The translations under genes were made by a program, and so were the position numbers. A stretch of 64,000 bases of DNA from Botryobacter ruber (GTDB lineage: Bacteria; Bacteroidota; Bacteroidia; Cytophagales; Hymenobacteraceae): the NCBI RefSeq assembly GCF_003347595.2, contig NZ_QCZK02000010.1:62001-126000 (forward strand), read 5' to 3'. Below the pieces are notes generated by a model. It worked only from the letters and a program-made list of their open reading frames with translations. It did not search any database and had not been told where the DNA came from. Positions 32,589-41,584 of the stretch are shown piece by piece. Position 1 is the first letter of the stretch. Every line of letters starts with the position of its first letter.

Positions 32589-34364
32589 ATGTCAACAGAA
32601 ACAAACTTACTATTCCGGCAGGCTAACTGGTTATGGTTGGCGCTGCTGCTGATTTGCGCTTCCTTTTCGGAAGTAGAGGCCACGCACCTGCGGGCCGGCA
32701 ACATTACCGTAAAGGGAGACACTACGTCTACCCCAAATCCATTGCGGTATTTTTTCAGAATGGTGCTTTACACCAACAGGCATTCGGCAGGAGAAGACCA
32801 GGCGATAACGATCAGTTATGGCGATGGAACGCAGCAAACCATCCCCAGGGGACCGGTAAGGCAGATAAGTCCCGAAATAGACCAGGAGGTATTTACCTGG
32901 GACCATACGTTCCCCGGACCTGGTACCTACACCATTAACTGGATCGGGGTGAGCAGGAACGGACGTAATCTTAATCTGGCCGCGCCGTCGGATGTATATA
33001 ATCTCTACCTGGCAACCACGATTAATATCAACCCTTTCAGGGGCTACAACAGTTCGCCTGTGCTAAACAATCCGCCCATTTATTTTGCCAATGTGGGACG
33101 AAAATATGCGTATAATCCTGCTGCCTACGATGCCGAAGGCGACAGCCTCTCATTTAAGCTGGTACCACCCCGAACAAAGGCCCTCAACACAGAGAATATT
33201 GTTCCGGTGCCTGGTTTTACGCTGCCGAATGTTTTATTTGGCTGTCGGAACGCAACTGATACAGGTCCAAGTGCTTTTACCTTAGACCCCCACACCGGCC
33301 AGATGGAATGGGATGCGCCTTGCCGCACAGGAGAATATACGGTAGCCTTTGTGGTAGAGGAATGGCGGAAGTCGCCAGGGGGCGGCGCTGTAAAAATCGG
33401 GGAAATAATGCAGGATATGCAGATTATGGTACAGGAAAACACGAACAGGCCACCGGTACTCTCGCCAAAAGATACCTGCATTGTGGCCGGCACCACGCTG
33501 CATGGTGTAATCAGCGCCACAGATCCGGATGCAGACCTGCTGTTTTTAAGTGCTATGAGCGGCATTATGCCACCTGCCCAATTCACGCCCCGCGCCAGCA
33601 ACGCCACTACAACAGGCGTGGCAGCAGGCGACTTTACCTGGACACCTTCCTGTGCCGATGTGCGGGAACAGCCCTACCAGGTCCTCTTCAGGGCGGAAGA
33701 CATAAAATCCAACATTTCTGAAAGGCAGTCAGACATGCAGCCCTGGAACATACGGGTAGTGGCGTCGCCGCCGCAGAACCTGGCGGTGCAGGCATCCGGC
33801 AGACATGTGCAGCTCAGCTGGGACCGCTACACCTGCCCCAATGCCGCCACCTTCCGCATTTACCGCCGCACAGCCTCCTCCGGTTTCACCCGCGATGCCT
33901 GTAACGCGGGCGTGCCGGCCAACTCTGGCTATGTGTTGGTAGCGGAAGTAGCCAGCGACGCGACTTCCTTCCTGGATACCAACGGCGGAGCAGGACTTTC
34001 TCTTTTTAAAAAACACTGCTATGTGCTAACGGCCGGTTTCGCCTCTCCGGGCAATGGACAGAGTATCGCCTCGGCAGAAGCCTGCGCCCCACCGCTTATC
34101 CTAAGTTCAGATGCAGAGGTACTGGACCAGTTGGTGCAGGTATACCCGAACCCGGCACAGGGCAGGCTGCAGGTGGAGCTACCGGGTAATATCAGCTGGA
34201 ACAGCCTGCGTATCTACAACGTTGCCGGTATGCTGGTACAGGAAATGCAGGGGAACGGCCGGAACAGCATCCGCCTGGAGCTGCCACAGCTGGCACCGGG
34301 CCTGCACCTGCTGCAGGTTAATACAAACAAAGGCCTTGTAACGAAACGGGTACTTATTGAATAG
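32589..34364 (+). CDS. T9SS-secreted multidomain protein, function unknown
   Basis: A 591-residue protein with a signal peptide ending near SFSEVEA. The start of the mature part (THLRAGNITVKGD) is a conserved opening of a Cytophagales group of surface proteins with PKD-like domains. Visible segments are ITISYGDGTQQTIPRG and TWDHTFPGPGTYTINW (PKD-like, about 75-125), NPAAYDAEGDSLSFKL (cadherin/Ig-like, about 175-190), RPPVLSPKDTCIVAGTTLHG (a second Ig-like unit) and a fibronectin-like unit (PQNLAVQASGRHVQLSWDRY). The T9SS tail starts at VQVYPNPAQGRLQVELPG. No catalytic motif was seen. It is transcribed alone. Confidence 0.8.
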   Translation: MSTETNLLFRQANWLWLALLLICASFSEVEATHLRAGNITVKGDTTSTPNPLRYFFRMVLYTNRHSAGEDQAITISYGDGTQQTIPRGPVRQISPEIDQEVFTWDHTFPGPGTYTINWIGVSRNGRNLNLAAPSDVYNLYLATTININPFRGYNSSPVLNNPPIYFANVGRKYAYNPAAYDAEGDSLSFKLVPPRTKALNTENIVPVPGFTLPNVLFGCRNATDTGPSAFTLDPHTGQMEWDAPCRTGEYTVAFVVEEWRKSPGGGAVKIGEIMQDMQIMVQENTNRPPVLSPKDTCIVAGTTLHGVISATDPDADLLFLSAMSGIMPPAQFTPRASNATTTGVAAGDFTWTPSCADVREQPYQVLFRAEDIKSNISERQSDMQPWNIRVVASPPQNLAVQASGRHVQLSWDRYTCPNAATFRIYRRTASSGFTRDACNAGVPANSGYVLVAEVASDATSFLDTNGGAGLSLFKKHCYVLTAGFASPGNGQSIASAEACAPPLILSSDAEVLDQLVQVYPNPAQGRLQVELPGNISWNSLRIYNVAGMLVQEMQGNGRNSIRLELPQLAPGLHLLQVNTNKGLVTKRVLIE

Positions 34365-34381
34365 CGCTTTCTTTCCTGTTC

Positions 34382-34412
34382 AGGAGCAGAGGCTGTGGTG
34401 GCAGCTGCTGAA
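34382..34412 (+). repeat. TGGTGGCAG repeat, copy 8
   Basis: AGGAGCAGAGGCTGTGGTGG then CAGCTGCTG, 18 bases after the stop codon of the T9SS gene. Confidence 0.75.
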
Positions 34413-34418
34413 AAAGAT

Positions 34419-34565
34419 AAACTGCTTCAAGTTTTCAACTTGGAGCTTTTAATGACGAAAGTTTTCAACTTTCGAGTCTGCGCATCCAAGCTTTTTAGCC
34501 ACGCAAGTTGAAAACTTGCCTTATAATATGCTCCAAGTTACGCTGCGCTAAACTTGAAGCAGTTT
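34419..34565. repeat. CAAGTT/AACTTG nested hairpin cluster
   Basis: Outer arms AAACTGCTTCAAGTTT (34419-34434) and its perfect complement (34550-34565) enclose further hairpins. These are CAAGTTTTCAACTTG, GAAAGTTTTCAACTTTC, GCAAGTTGAAAACTTGC and CAAGTTACGCTGCGCTAAACTTG. The last one has the same CGCT-type loop as the elements at 8265 and 63638. Confidence 0.85.
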
Positions 34566-34579
34566 TTTTCTGTTTTTAA

Positions 34580-34609
34580 GCAGCAAAGACAATGGTCGCA
34601 GCTGCAGCA
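34580..34609 (+). repeat. TGGTGGCAG-family repeat, degenerate copy 9
   Basis: GCAGCAAAGACAATGGTCGC then AGCTGCAGCAA; the TGGTGG core is mutated to TGGTCG. Confidence 0.5.
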
Positions 34610-34687
34610 ATTTTTTCCCCTACAAGATTAGCGTATAGCAGGTCATGGGGTGGTTCCTATCCTGAAAAGGAAGTGAATCGCTCGCCC

Positions 34688-35560
34688 CTACCCGCTTTTC
34701 CGGTGCAGTTTCTGGTACTCCAGCGGGGTGAGCTGCGTGATGCTTTTAAAACAGCGGTTGAAGTTGGACACGTTCTGGAAACCGCTGTCGAGGCAGACCT
34801 GGCCGATGCTCAGGTTGTTTTGCATCAGCAGTTTGCAGGCATGCCCTACCCGTATCTCCTGCAGGAACTGGGTGTAGGTTTTGCGGGTGTGCGTTTTGAA
34901 ATAGCGGCAGAAGGCATTGGGCGTCAGGCTGGCCACCGAAGCCACTTCGTCCAGGTTTATCTTTCTTGAAAAATGTGCCAGCGTGTAAGAATATATTGCC
35001 GACATGCGCTTGGTCTCCGCCTCGTTCAGGGAGCTGTTGAAACCGGCACTGGAAAGATACGCCACCTCCTCGGTAGCGGCAATGGTTTTGAGGGTTTGCA
35101 GGAGCAGCAACAGGCGGTCGAGGCCCGTGGCGTTGGTGAGGTCGGCCATCAGGTTGCTAACCTGTCTGCGGGCGGTTCCGGTAATCCGGATGCCGCGGCC
35201 TGCTTTGGCGAAAAGCTCTTTCACGGCCCCCAGCTCCGGCAGTTCCAGGAACGTGTTGCCCCAGAAGCCGGCCTTAAACTGCACCACCAGCGCCTGGCAA
35301 CTGCTCTCTGTTTCGTCTTTCGACGCGGCTTCGTCGCTGCGCCAGAAATGAGGCAGGTTGGAGCCAATCAATATCAAATCGCCTGCCTGAAAGTTTTCGA
35401 TACTATCGCCCACAAACCGGATGCCGGTGCCTTGTTTTATAAACGTCAGCTCCAGCTCGTCGTGGTAGTGCCACTGGTTGTAATACAAGGGGTTCACGTT
35501 GTCGCGCACTTTAAAAGACTGCTCGGGCGCAACGTCCACTTTAATCAGAAAGGGCTTCAT
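34688..35560 (-). CDS. AraC-family transcriptional regulator with cupin sensor domain
   Basis: A 290-residue protein. The N-terminal half is a cupin-like sugar-sensing domain (NQWHYHDELELTFIKQGTG, then FQAGDLILIGSNLPHFW). The C-terminal 100 residues are a double helix-turn-helix of the AraC type (INLDEVASVASLTPNAFCRY, then LSIGQVCLDSGFQNVSNFNR). The sequence FKSITQLTPLEYQKLHR closes the domain as usual. It is transcribed away from lutABC, with a shared 280-base control region. It is therefore a plausible regulator of that operon or of the rhamnose genes, although the effector is unknown. No signal or membrane segment is present, so it should be cytoplasmic. Confidence 0.92.
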   Translation of the reverse strand: MKPFLIKVDVAPEQSFKVRDNVNPLYYNQWHYHDELELTFIKQGTGIRFVGDSIENFQAGDLILIGSNLPHFWRSDEAASKDETESSCQALVVQFKAGFWGNTFLELPELGAVKELFAKAGRGIRITGTARRQVSNLMADLTNATGLDRLLLLLQTLKTIAATEEVAYLSSAGFNSSLNEAETKRMSAIYSYTLAHFSRKINLDEVASVASLTPNAFCRYFKTHTRKTYTQFLQEIRVGHACKLLMQNNLSIGQVCLDSGFQNVSNFNRCFKSITQLTPLEYQKLHRKSG

Positions 35561-35781
35561 CAGTTAAATTCTATCCAAAATTTCCACACATTACCTAAAA
35601 ATATGGTAAGATACTATCAAAACTGGTTAATCCATAGCAATTCTGCCTTTAATTGATTTCGGAACTTTGCAAACGTTATGTAAACCTGCAAATCTGCTTG
35701 TGCTGACGGGTGACGTGTTCCGGCATTCGTAACCACTTTCGTTTATCGAATAAATGTTAGTTAGCTTTTGCTGCAGATTGT

Positions 35782-35789
35782 TAAATTTG
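35782..35789 (+). promoter_or_regulatory. Candidate -7 promoter box of lutABC
   Basis: TAAATTTG matches the Bacteroidota -7 consensus TAnnTTTG, 51 bases before the lutA start. A matching -33 TTTG at the normal distance is not clear. The 35561-35840 region also serves the divergent AraC gene. Confidence 0.45.
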
Positions 35790-35840
35790 TAAAATGGCAT
35801 ACATAACACCAAGCGTGCTCTAACAGATGAAACTTATTAT

Positions 35841-36581
35841 ATGAAAGTCGGATTATTTGTTCCTTGTTACATCGACCAGTTTTACCCGCAGGTAGGTATT
35901 GCAACCCTGCAGCTGCTGGAAAAACTGGGTGTAGACGTGGAGTATCCCCTGCAGCAAACCTGCTGCGGACAGCCCATGGCCAACTCAGGCTTTTCTTCCA
36001 TGACAGGCGGCTGCGATGCCAACTTTGTCAGAAACTTTACCGGTTACGATTATATAGTGGCCCCGTCGGGTAGTTGTGTGCTGCACATAAAGGACCACCT
36101 GCACGACGATAAAAACCCGGAGGCAGCCACTCACATCCGGAGCCATATTTATGAGCTGTGCGAGTTCCTGACGGATGTGCTTGAAGTGAAGGCATTAGAT
36201 TCAAAATTCCCGCACAAAGTGGGCTTCCATACCAGCTGCCACGGCCAGCGCGGCTTGCACCTTTCGCAGATGACCGAACTGAACGCCCCGGATTTCTCCA
36301 AGCCCGGTTACCTGCTGAACATGGTAAAAGACCTGGAGCTGATTCCCCTGAACCGCAAAGATGAGTGCTGTGGCTTTGGTGGCACCTTCTGTGTTACCGA
36401 AGAAGCCGTGTCGGTGAAGATGGGACGCGACCGGGTGCAGGACCACCTGGAACATGGGGCAGAGTTTATTACCGGCGGCGACGTGTCGTGCCTGATGCAC
36501 ATGGAAGGCATCCTGAAGCGACAGAAAAGCCCGGTGAAAGTGTTACACATTGCAGAAATTTTAAACGGACAATATGAGTAG
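35841..36581 (+). CDS. lutA: Lactate oxidation Fe-S subunit LutA-like
   Basis: A 246-residue (Fe-S)-binding protein with the two cysteine-rich CCG domains of the family. The first has PCYIDQFYPQVG and TCCGQPMANSG; the second has TSCHGQRGL and ECCGFGGTFCV. Such proteins are the LutA subunit of the three-part L-lactate oxidation complex that makes pyruvate. It starts the lutABC operon and overlaps lutB by 8 bases, indicating translational coupling. In this locus the lactate most likely comes from L-lactaldehyde released during L-rhamnose catabolism, which is an inference from context. Confidence 0.92.
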   Translation: MKVGLFVPCYIDQFYPQVGIATLQLLEKLGVDVEYPLQQTCCGQPMANSGFSSMTGGCDANFVRNFTGYDYIVAPSGSCVLHIKDHLHDDKNPEAATHIRSHIYELCEFLTDVLEVKALDSKFPHKVGFHTSCHGQRGLHLSQMTELNAPDFSKPGYLLNMVKDLELIPLNRKDECCGFGGTFCVTEEAVSVKMGRDRVQDHLEHGAEFITGGDVSCLMHMEGILKRQKSPVKVLHIAEILNGQYE

Positions 36582-37968
36582 TTCAACATACGTAGCTCCT
36601 ACCGACCACGCCAAAGCGGCAGATAAATTTATGGAGGATGAGGAGCGGGTAAACTGGCACGACAAAGCGCTTTGGTTTATCCGCCAGAAACGGGATGTGG
36701 CTTCCAAGCAACTGCCCGAGTGGGAGCTGCTGCGCGAAACCGCTTCACAGATAAAGCAGAACGTACTGTCTAACCTCGATACTTACCTGGAGGAATTTGA
36801 ACGGCACGCCAAACAAAACGGCATTACCGTACACTGGGCAGCCGACGCGGCAGAACATAACCGCATTGTGTTGGATATTATTAAACGGCACGGCATTCAA
36901 AAGCTCGTAAAAAGCAAATCGATGCTGACCGAAGAGTGCCACCTGAACGATTTCCTGGGTGATAACGGCATCGACGTGGTAGACACCGACCTGGGCGAGC
37001 GCGTGGTGCAACTGGCACAGGAGCCGCCAAGCCACATCGTTTTACCCTGTATTCACAAGCGCAAGGAAGAAGTGGGCGAGCTGTTCCACCAGCACCTGGG
37101 CACTGAAAAAGGCGCTTCCGACCCTGCATACCTGACGGAGGCGGCACGCCAGCACCTGCGCGAGAAATTCCTGACGTCTGATTTAGCTATTACGGGCGTA
37201 AACTTTGCCATTGCCGAAACCGGCGGCTTTGTGGTGTGTACCAACGAAGGCAACGCCGACATGGGCGCGCACCTGGCCAAAGTACATATCGCCTGCATGG
37301 GCATCGAAAAGATAATCCCGAAGGCTGAAAACCTGGGCGTGTTCCTGCGCCTGCTGGCCCGCAGCGCCACTGGTCAGCCCATTACCACCTACTCCAGCCA
37401 CTTCCACAGGCCACGCCCTGACCAGGAAATGCACATCGTGCTGGTAGACAATGGCCGCAGCATACAGCTGGGACGCAAAGACTTTTACAACTCGCTTAAG
37501 TGCATCCGCTGCGGCGCCTGCATCAACACCTGCCCCGTGTACCGGCGCAGCGGCGGCCACAGCTACCACTATGCCATCTCCGGCCCTATCGGGGCAATCC
37601 TGGCGCCAAACATGGACATGAAAAAGAACGCCGACCTGCCGTTTGCCTCTACCCTGTGCGGTTCCTGCTCCAATGTGTGCCCGGTTAAAATCGACATCCA
37701 CAACCAGCTGTACCAGTGGCGGCAGGTGCTTTCGGATGGCGGTTATGTGCCTAAAACAAAGAAAATAGGCATGCAGGCGATGGCTACGGTGCTTTCCAAC
37801 CCCACTATTTACCGCGTTGCGGGCAAATCAGGCAGGTTTATGATGAACCTGATGCCGGGGCTGGCTAACATGAAAGCCGTGAACCCGTGGGCGAAGCAGC
37901 GCGAAATGCCGGAGCCGCCGAAAGAAAGTTTCAGAGACTGGTACCTTAAAAACAAGAAGAAATCATGA
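36574..37968 (+). CDS. lutB: Lactate oxidation Fe-S subunit LutB-like
   Basis: A 464-residue protein. The first two thirds are a LUD domain (KSKSMLTEECHLNDFLGDNG, then GVNFAIAETGGFVVCTNEGN). Two 4Fe-4S clusters follow: CIRCGACINTCPVYR (about residue 310) and CGSCSNVCPVKIDIH (about 362). The C-terminal tail matches the LutB-specific extension. With LutA and LutC it oxidises L-lactate to pyruvate in the cytoplasm. It overlaps lutA by 8 bases and lutC by 4 (ATGA), so the three are translated in stoichiometric order. Confidence 0.94.
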   Translation: MSSSTYVAPTDHAKAADKFMEDEERVNWHDKALWFIRQKRDVASKQLPEWELLRETASQIKQNVLSNLDTYLEEFERHAKQNGITVHWAADAAEHNRIVLDIIKRHGIQKLVKSKSMLTEECHLNDFLGDNGIDVVDTDLGERVVQLAQEPPSHIVLPCIHKRKEEVGELFHQHLGTEKGASDPAYLTEAARQHLREKFLTSDLAITGVNFAIAETGGFVVCTNEGNADMGAHLAKVHIACMGIEKIIPKAENLGVFLRLLARSATGQPITTYSSHFHRPRPDQEMHIVLVDNGRSIQLGRKDFYNSLKCIRCGACINTCPVYRRSGGHSYHYAISGPIGAILAPNMDMKKNADLPFASTLCGSCSNVCPVKIDIHNQLYQWRQVLSDGGYVPKTKKIGMQAMATVLSNPTIYRVAGKSGRFMMNLMPGLANMKAVNPWAKQREMPEPPKESFRDWYLKNKKKS

Positions 37969-38552
37969 GCAGCCGCGAAGCCATCTTAAACAGAGTAAAA
38001 ACAAACAAGCCTGCTGCGGTAGCTTTACCCCAGACCTTAGCCTTCCCGCCTGTTCCGGCTGATGCCTGCATCGAGAAGTTCGCCCGCACAGTAGAAGCTG
38101 TGGGCGGTACCGTGGTGGAAGTTACGAACTTGGCCGAAATAGGCGCTTACCTGAAAAAGCATTACGAGTCGCCGGAGCGGGTACTGAACACGGTACACGG
38201 TGTAGGCTTCGGACAGGAACTCAGCGGCCCCATAGAAGACGGCCACGTGCTGGCGAACCTGGAGATTGCCGTCGTAACCGGTTCGGTTGGTGTGGCAGAG
38301 AATGGCGCCGTTTGGGTGAGCGAAGAAAACCTGCCGACACGCGTGCTGCCTTTCATTACCGAGCACCTGATGCTGGTAGTAGCGGCAGAAAACATCGTGA
38401 GCAACATGCACGAGGCGTATGTGCGGCTGGATGTATCGGCCCCAGGTTTCGGAGCCTTCATATCAGGCCCGTCAAGAACAGCCGACATCGAGCAGTCGCT
38501 GGTAATCGGCGCACACGGGCCCAAGCGGGCGCATGTGTTCATCCTAAAGTAG
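37965..38552 (+). CDS. lutC: Lactate utilisation protein LutC-like (LUD domain)
   Basis: A 195-residue LUD-domain protein. Family marks are AVVTGSVGVAENGAVWVSEE, LPFITEHLMLVVAAENIVSN and GFGAFISGPSRTADIEQSLV with IGAHGPKRAHVFIL at the end. It is the third subunit of lactate oxidation. The start codon overlaps the lutB stop, and a strong terminator follows at 38609, closing the operon. Confidence 0.92.
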   Translation: MSSREAILNRVKTNKPAAVALPQTLAFPPVPADACIEKFARTVEAVGGTVVEVTNLAEIGAYLKKHYESPERVLNTVHGVGFGQELSGPIEDGHVLANLEIAVVTGSVGVAENGAVWVSEENLPTRVLPFITEHLMLVVAAENIVSNMHEAYVRLDVSAPGFGAFISGPSRTADIEQSLVIGAHGPKRAHVFILK

Positions 38553-38608
38553 GAGCTGGCCTCGCGCCTGCCCAATCGTGCACCGAAAATAACACAGATT
38601 TCTCCGTT

Positions 38609-38648
38609 AAAGCTGCTTCGTGGAATTAAGCCCGGAGCAGCTTTTTTT
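38609..38648 (+). terminator. Terminator of lutABC
   Basis: AAAGCTGCT pairs with AGCAGCTTT across an 18-base loop, followed by a run of T. It starts 56 bases after the lutC stop codon. Confidence 0.85.
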
Positions 38649-38667
38649 ATGATTTTTGCCCAAAGTC

Positions 38668-39084
38668 GTCAGGTTAAGAAGTAAAATCAAAAAACTAATT
38701 TAGGTTTAGGCCATTTTCCTTTCGATACAGTTTACCTGATGAGCCTGCTGTTAAGTAGAACAATTCCGTTGTCCCCTTTGAAGCTAATCTTGCAGGAAGC
38801 AATCTTAAATGGGTGCGCTAGTGCGAGCTTGTAGCTCGTACTTTCATTTCTCAGGTAAATAACTGTATTTCTACCTAAATCAGCTTTGCAAAACAAGACT
38901 TAATGCTTTACTTCTGGCATGTAAGTACGAGCTACAAGCTCGCACCAGCAAAATGAACTTTGCTAAAGCACCTTTTCTTTTTCCCTACAAGATTAGCTTT
39001 GAAGGGGGACTTTTCTCCTCATGTATTTCATGTGTAACATCCTTCGCTTAAGGAGACATCAATGCTCCTACTTCTTAGCCTGAC
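38668..39084. repeat. Three-shell nested inverted repeat
   Basis: Outer arms 38668-38683 and 39069-39084 share 15 of 16 paired bases (TACTTCTTAGCCTGAC against GTCAGGTTAAGAAGTA). Middle arms 38771-38796 and 38984-39010 share CTAATCTTG-type words with small gaps. Inner arms 38821-38843 and 38923-38945 are perfect over 23 bases (GCGAGCTTGTAGCTCGTACT core). Confidence 0.82.
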
Positions 39085-39116
39085 GGCTATGGCTTTTAGC
39101 CGTACAAATTTCTTTT

Positions 39117-39149
39117 CTGCACCAGCCACCACAGCCACTGCCGCTCCTG
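39117..39149 (-). repeat. TGGTGGCAG-family repeat, inverted copy 10
   Basis: CTGCACCAGCCACCACAGCC then ACTGCCGCTCCTG, just outside the outer arm of the nested palindrome. Confidence 0.75.
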
Positions 39150-39261
39150 GAAAAGTGTGATCTACTGCCCAAAGTGTTTTATCGGCTCAAAACAGCTCTT
39201 TGTATAAAACAATTAATTCCCGCCTTTCGTCTATTTTATTTTACTCTTAACTGAAAAAACG

Positions 39262-39681
39262 ATGGCAGCAAGTAACAGAGAAACGCTAACGAAAGTTTAT
39301 GAGGCAATTAATTCAGGCAATCTAAACGAACTTGATAAGTACATTGATCCGGGTTGTGTGGAGCACTCCCCTGACCCGATGGTACCGACAGATAAAAAAG
39401 GTCCTGAGGTCGTTAAAGAAATAATCAGCTTTTACAGAAAAGGCTTTCCGGATCTGAAATTTAATGTAAAGCATTTTGTAGAAGAGGGTGATATGCTGGT
39501 AGCGCACCTCGAAATCACAGGCACACATTCAGGCGACCTGATGGGAATGCCTCCTACCAATAAGCCAGTAAAGGTAGAAGGCTTTGACATGGTAAAGTTT
39601 GCGAACGGCAAAGCAATAGAACACTGGGGCGTGACTGACACAGCCGCTTTAATGCAGCAAATCGGGATGGGGCCAAAATAG
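39262..39681 (+). CDS. SnoaL-like / ester cyclase family protein
   Basis: A 139-residue protein with the NTF2-like fold of SnoaL-type proteins. It opens with TLTKVYEAINSGNLNELDKY. The middle has FYRKGFPDLKFNVKHFVEEG, VAHLEITGTHSGDLMGMPPT and the GFDMVKFANGKAIEHWGVTD ending typical of the family. Members are diverse and often of unknown function; polyketide cyclisation is one role among many. No neighbouring biosynthetic gene suggests a substrate. It is transcribed alone with its own terminator. The fold call is firm, the activity unknown. Confidence 0.88.
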   Translation: MAASNRETLTKVYEAINSGNLNELDKYIDPGCVEHSPDPMVPTDKKGPEVVKEIISFYRKGFPDLKFNVKHFVEEGDMLVAHLEITGTHSGDLMGMPPTNKPVKVEGFDMVKFANGKAIEHWGVTDTAALMQQIGMGPK

Positions 39682-39690
39682 CAACAAGAA

Positions 39691-39716
39691 AACGGGCAGA
39701 CGACAAGCTGTCCGTT
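39691..39716 (+). terminator. Terminator after the SnoaL-like gene
   Basis: AACGGGCAG pairs with CTGTCCGTT (one G-T pair) around an 8-base loop, followed by CTTTCTGCCTTTC. It starts 9 bases after the stop codon. Confidence 0.7.
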
Positions 39717-40066
39717 CTTTCTGCCTTTCCTTCTTCCAGAATTCTTTCTGACTGTACCACCTACTACTGCCCCGGCAGGTAAATGTAATTCTCCTCCCCC
39801 TGAAAAACGGATTCAGTCAGCCTCTGCTTAAATTTTTTTTGTTCAATCTGAACTACTTTACCCCCTCCTGCTGTCATTTATAGGTAAATCCGGCTTTCAG
39901 GGCTTCTCAAGCTATAGAAGATAAAAATTTTTATAAAAAAAGCTTCAATACAGGATACCACCGGATACATATTAATTTTTTTGTCCTTATTTTTCAGAAT
40001 TAACAACTTACCTAATCCCTATACAGGTTAGATCTTATTTAATCAGCACACGGGATAACTGTTGTT

Positions 40067-40078
40067 GTTAAATTTAAC
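40067..40078. promoter_or_regulatory. Candidate operator palindrome upstream of the permease
   Basis: GTTAAATTTAAC is a perfect 12-base palindrome with outer GTTGT and ACAAC, 75 bases before the permease start codon. Which regulator would bind it is not known. Confidence 0.3.
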
Positions 40079-40152
40079 GAACGTTAGTACAACATAAAAA
40101 AAGCAGCTATAACATCATTTTACCGCACATTTAACAATTAATTTTATTTAAA

Positions 40153-41559
40153 ATGAAGAAGACCCTCGCCAAGCAGTTAGACTCGATTAACGAGTACGAA
40201 CGAGAGCCGATTCCGCAGAGCAAGCTGAAAGGGATGAAGAGTTTTATCGGTATGTATGCCGGGGAGCATATTGCCGGAACCGAATTTGTAATAGGTCCTT
40301 TGTTTGTCGTACATGGTGTAAGTGCCATTGACCTTTTTGCAGGTCTGTTGATAGGCAACCTCCTGGCTGTGTTGAGCTGGGCGTTGCTGTGTGCGCCTAT
40401 TGCCGTTAAAGCACGCCTGACGCTGTACTACCAGCTGGAGAAAATCTGTGGCAAATACCTGGTATCGGGCTACAACATCGTGAATGCGCTGATGTTCTGC
40501 TTCCTGGCCGGCTCTATGATTGCCGTTGCCGCCACGGCCGTAGGTATTCCATTCGATATCGCCATGCCGGGCCTCGACGACCTGTATCCAAGCAGCATTG
40601 GCTGGGTGGTTACGGTACTGTTTGTAGGTTCTGTGATTACCGCGGTGGCTATCCTGGGTTATGAGCAGATCTCCCGCTTTGCCAATGTCTGCGCCCCCTG
40701 GATGATCCTGATCTTTGTGGCAGCTGCTTTTGCCGTAATGCCACAACTGGGCATCACTTCTATCAGCAGCTTCTGGGAAGTAGCTCAGACTAAAATCTGG
40801 ACAGGCGTTCCGGTAGAGGGGTATACTAAATTCACCTTCTGGCACGTGATGTTCTTTGCCTGGTTTGCCAACATGGCCATGCACATTGGCATGGGAGACC
40901 TTTCTATCCTGCGTTATGCCAAGAAGTGGTACCACGGTTTTGCTTCGTCAACCGGTATGTTCATCGGGCACGTAATGGCCTGGGTTTCTTCGGGTATCCT
41001 TTGTGCTGCTGCCGGCGGCGAAGTTCCTCCAGGCCCTATTGCTTACGCCAGTGCCGGTATAGCCGGTGCCATGTGTGTGATGATTGCCGGCTGGACAACT
41101 GCGAACCCTACCATCTACCGTGCCGGTCTGGCCATACAGTCTATCATGCCAAGCGTGAAGCGCTGGAAAGTAACCCTTATTGTGGGCCTTGTTACAACAA
41201 TTGCGGCCTTCTTCCCGGCGCTGGTGATGCAGCTGCTTGGTTTTGTGGCCCTGTACGGACTGGTGCTGATGCCAATGGGCGCTATCATCTTCATCGACTT
41301 CTGGGTGATGCCGAAGCTGGGCATGGTGAGCAACTACGCCAGTGTGAGCAAAACCAACTTTAACGTGGCTGCCGGACTTACCTGGCTGGTAACGTTGGTT
41401 ATCTGCCTTTCGCTTAACTTCTTCCAGGATGTCGACATTTTCTTCCTGGGCTTACCGGGCTGGTTTGTTGCCTCTGCGCTTTACATTGTACTGAGCAAAC
41501 TGTACCAGCGCAAATCAATTGTTACAGAACAGCGGATAAAGGCTGCCGTTAAAGCTTAG
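40153..41559 (+). CDS. NCS1-type permease (cytosine/purine permease family)
   Basis: A 468-residue membrane protein with about 12 hydrophobic segments. The NCS1 pattern is visible: MYAGEHIAGTEFVIGPLFV at the first segment, LLIGNLLAVLSWALLCAP at the second, then ALMFCFLAGSMIAVAATAVG and AGWTTANPTIYRAGLAIQSI. Classical members carry cytosine, allantoin or hydantoins with sodium or protons. Here it is 25 bases upstream of a small membrane protein and lies between lutABC and rhaT, so nucleobase import is not the obvious job. A substrate from the rhamnose/lactate pathway is possible but unproven. The fold call is firm, the substrate open. Confidence 0.85.
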   Translation: MKKTLAKQLDSINEYEREPIPQSKLKGMKSFIGMYAGEHIAGTEFVIGPLFVVHGVSAIDLFAGLLIGNLLAVLSWALLCAPIAVKARLTLYYQLEKICGKYLVSGYNIVNALMFCFLAGSMIAVAATAVGIPFDIAMPGLDDLYPSSIGWVVTVLFVGSVITAVAILGYEQISRFANVCAPWMILIFVAAAFAVMPQLGITSISSFWEVAQTKIWTGVPVEGYTKFTFWHVMFFAWFANMAMHIGMGDLSILRYAKKWYHGFASSTGMFIGHVMAWVSSGILCAAAGGEVPPGPIAYASAGIAGAMCVMIAGWTTANPTIYRAGLAIQSIMPSVKRWKVTLIVGLVTTIAAFFPALVMQLLGFVALYGLVLMPMGAIIFIDFWVMPKLGMVSNYASVSKTNFNVAAGLTWLVTLVICLSLNFFQDVDIFFLGLPGWFVASALYIVLSKLYQRKSIVTEQRIKAAVKA

Positions 41560-41584
41560 TTTCATCACTTAATTTAGTTTCGTT

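Larger units (their letters stand above)
34365..34687. other. Convergent intergenic region with nested hairpins
   Basis: No gene seen. Two TGGTGGCAG-family copies (34382-34412 and 34580-34609) enclose a nested set of CAAGTT/AACTTG hairpins (34419-34565). It probably also terminates both converging genes. Confidence 0.65.
38553..39261. other. Intergenic region with a 400-base nested palindrome
   Basis: No gene seen. After the lutC terminator the stretch is dominated by three shells of inverted repeats (38668-39084), followed by an inverted TGGTGGCAG copy. The SnoaL-like gene promoter should lie in the last 110 bases. Confidence 0.65.
39682..40152. other. AT-rich control region upstream of the NCS1 permease
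   Basis: No gene seen in about 470 bases. The last 150 bases are very AT-rich and contain the 12-base palindrome GTTAAATTTAAC (40067-40078), flanked by GTTGT and ACAAC, a possible operator. No clear TAnnTTTG box was located. Confidence 0.5.
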
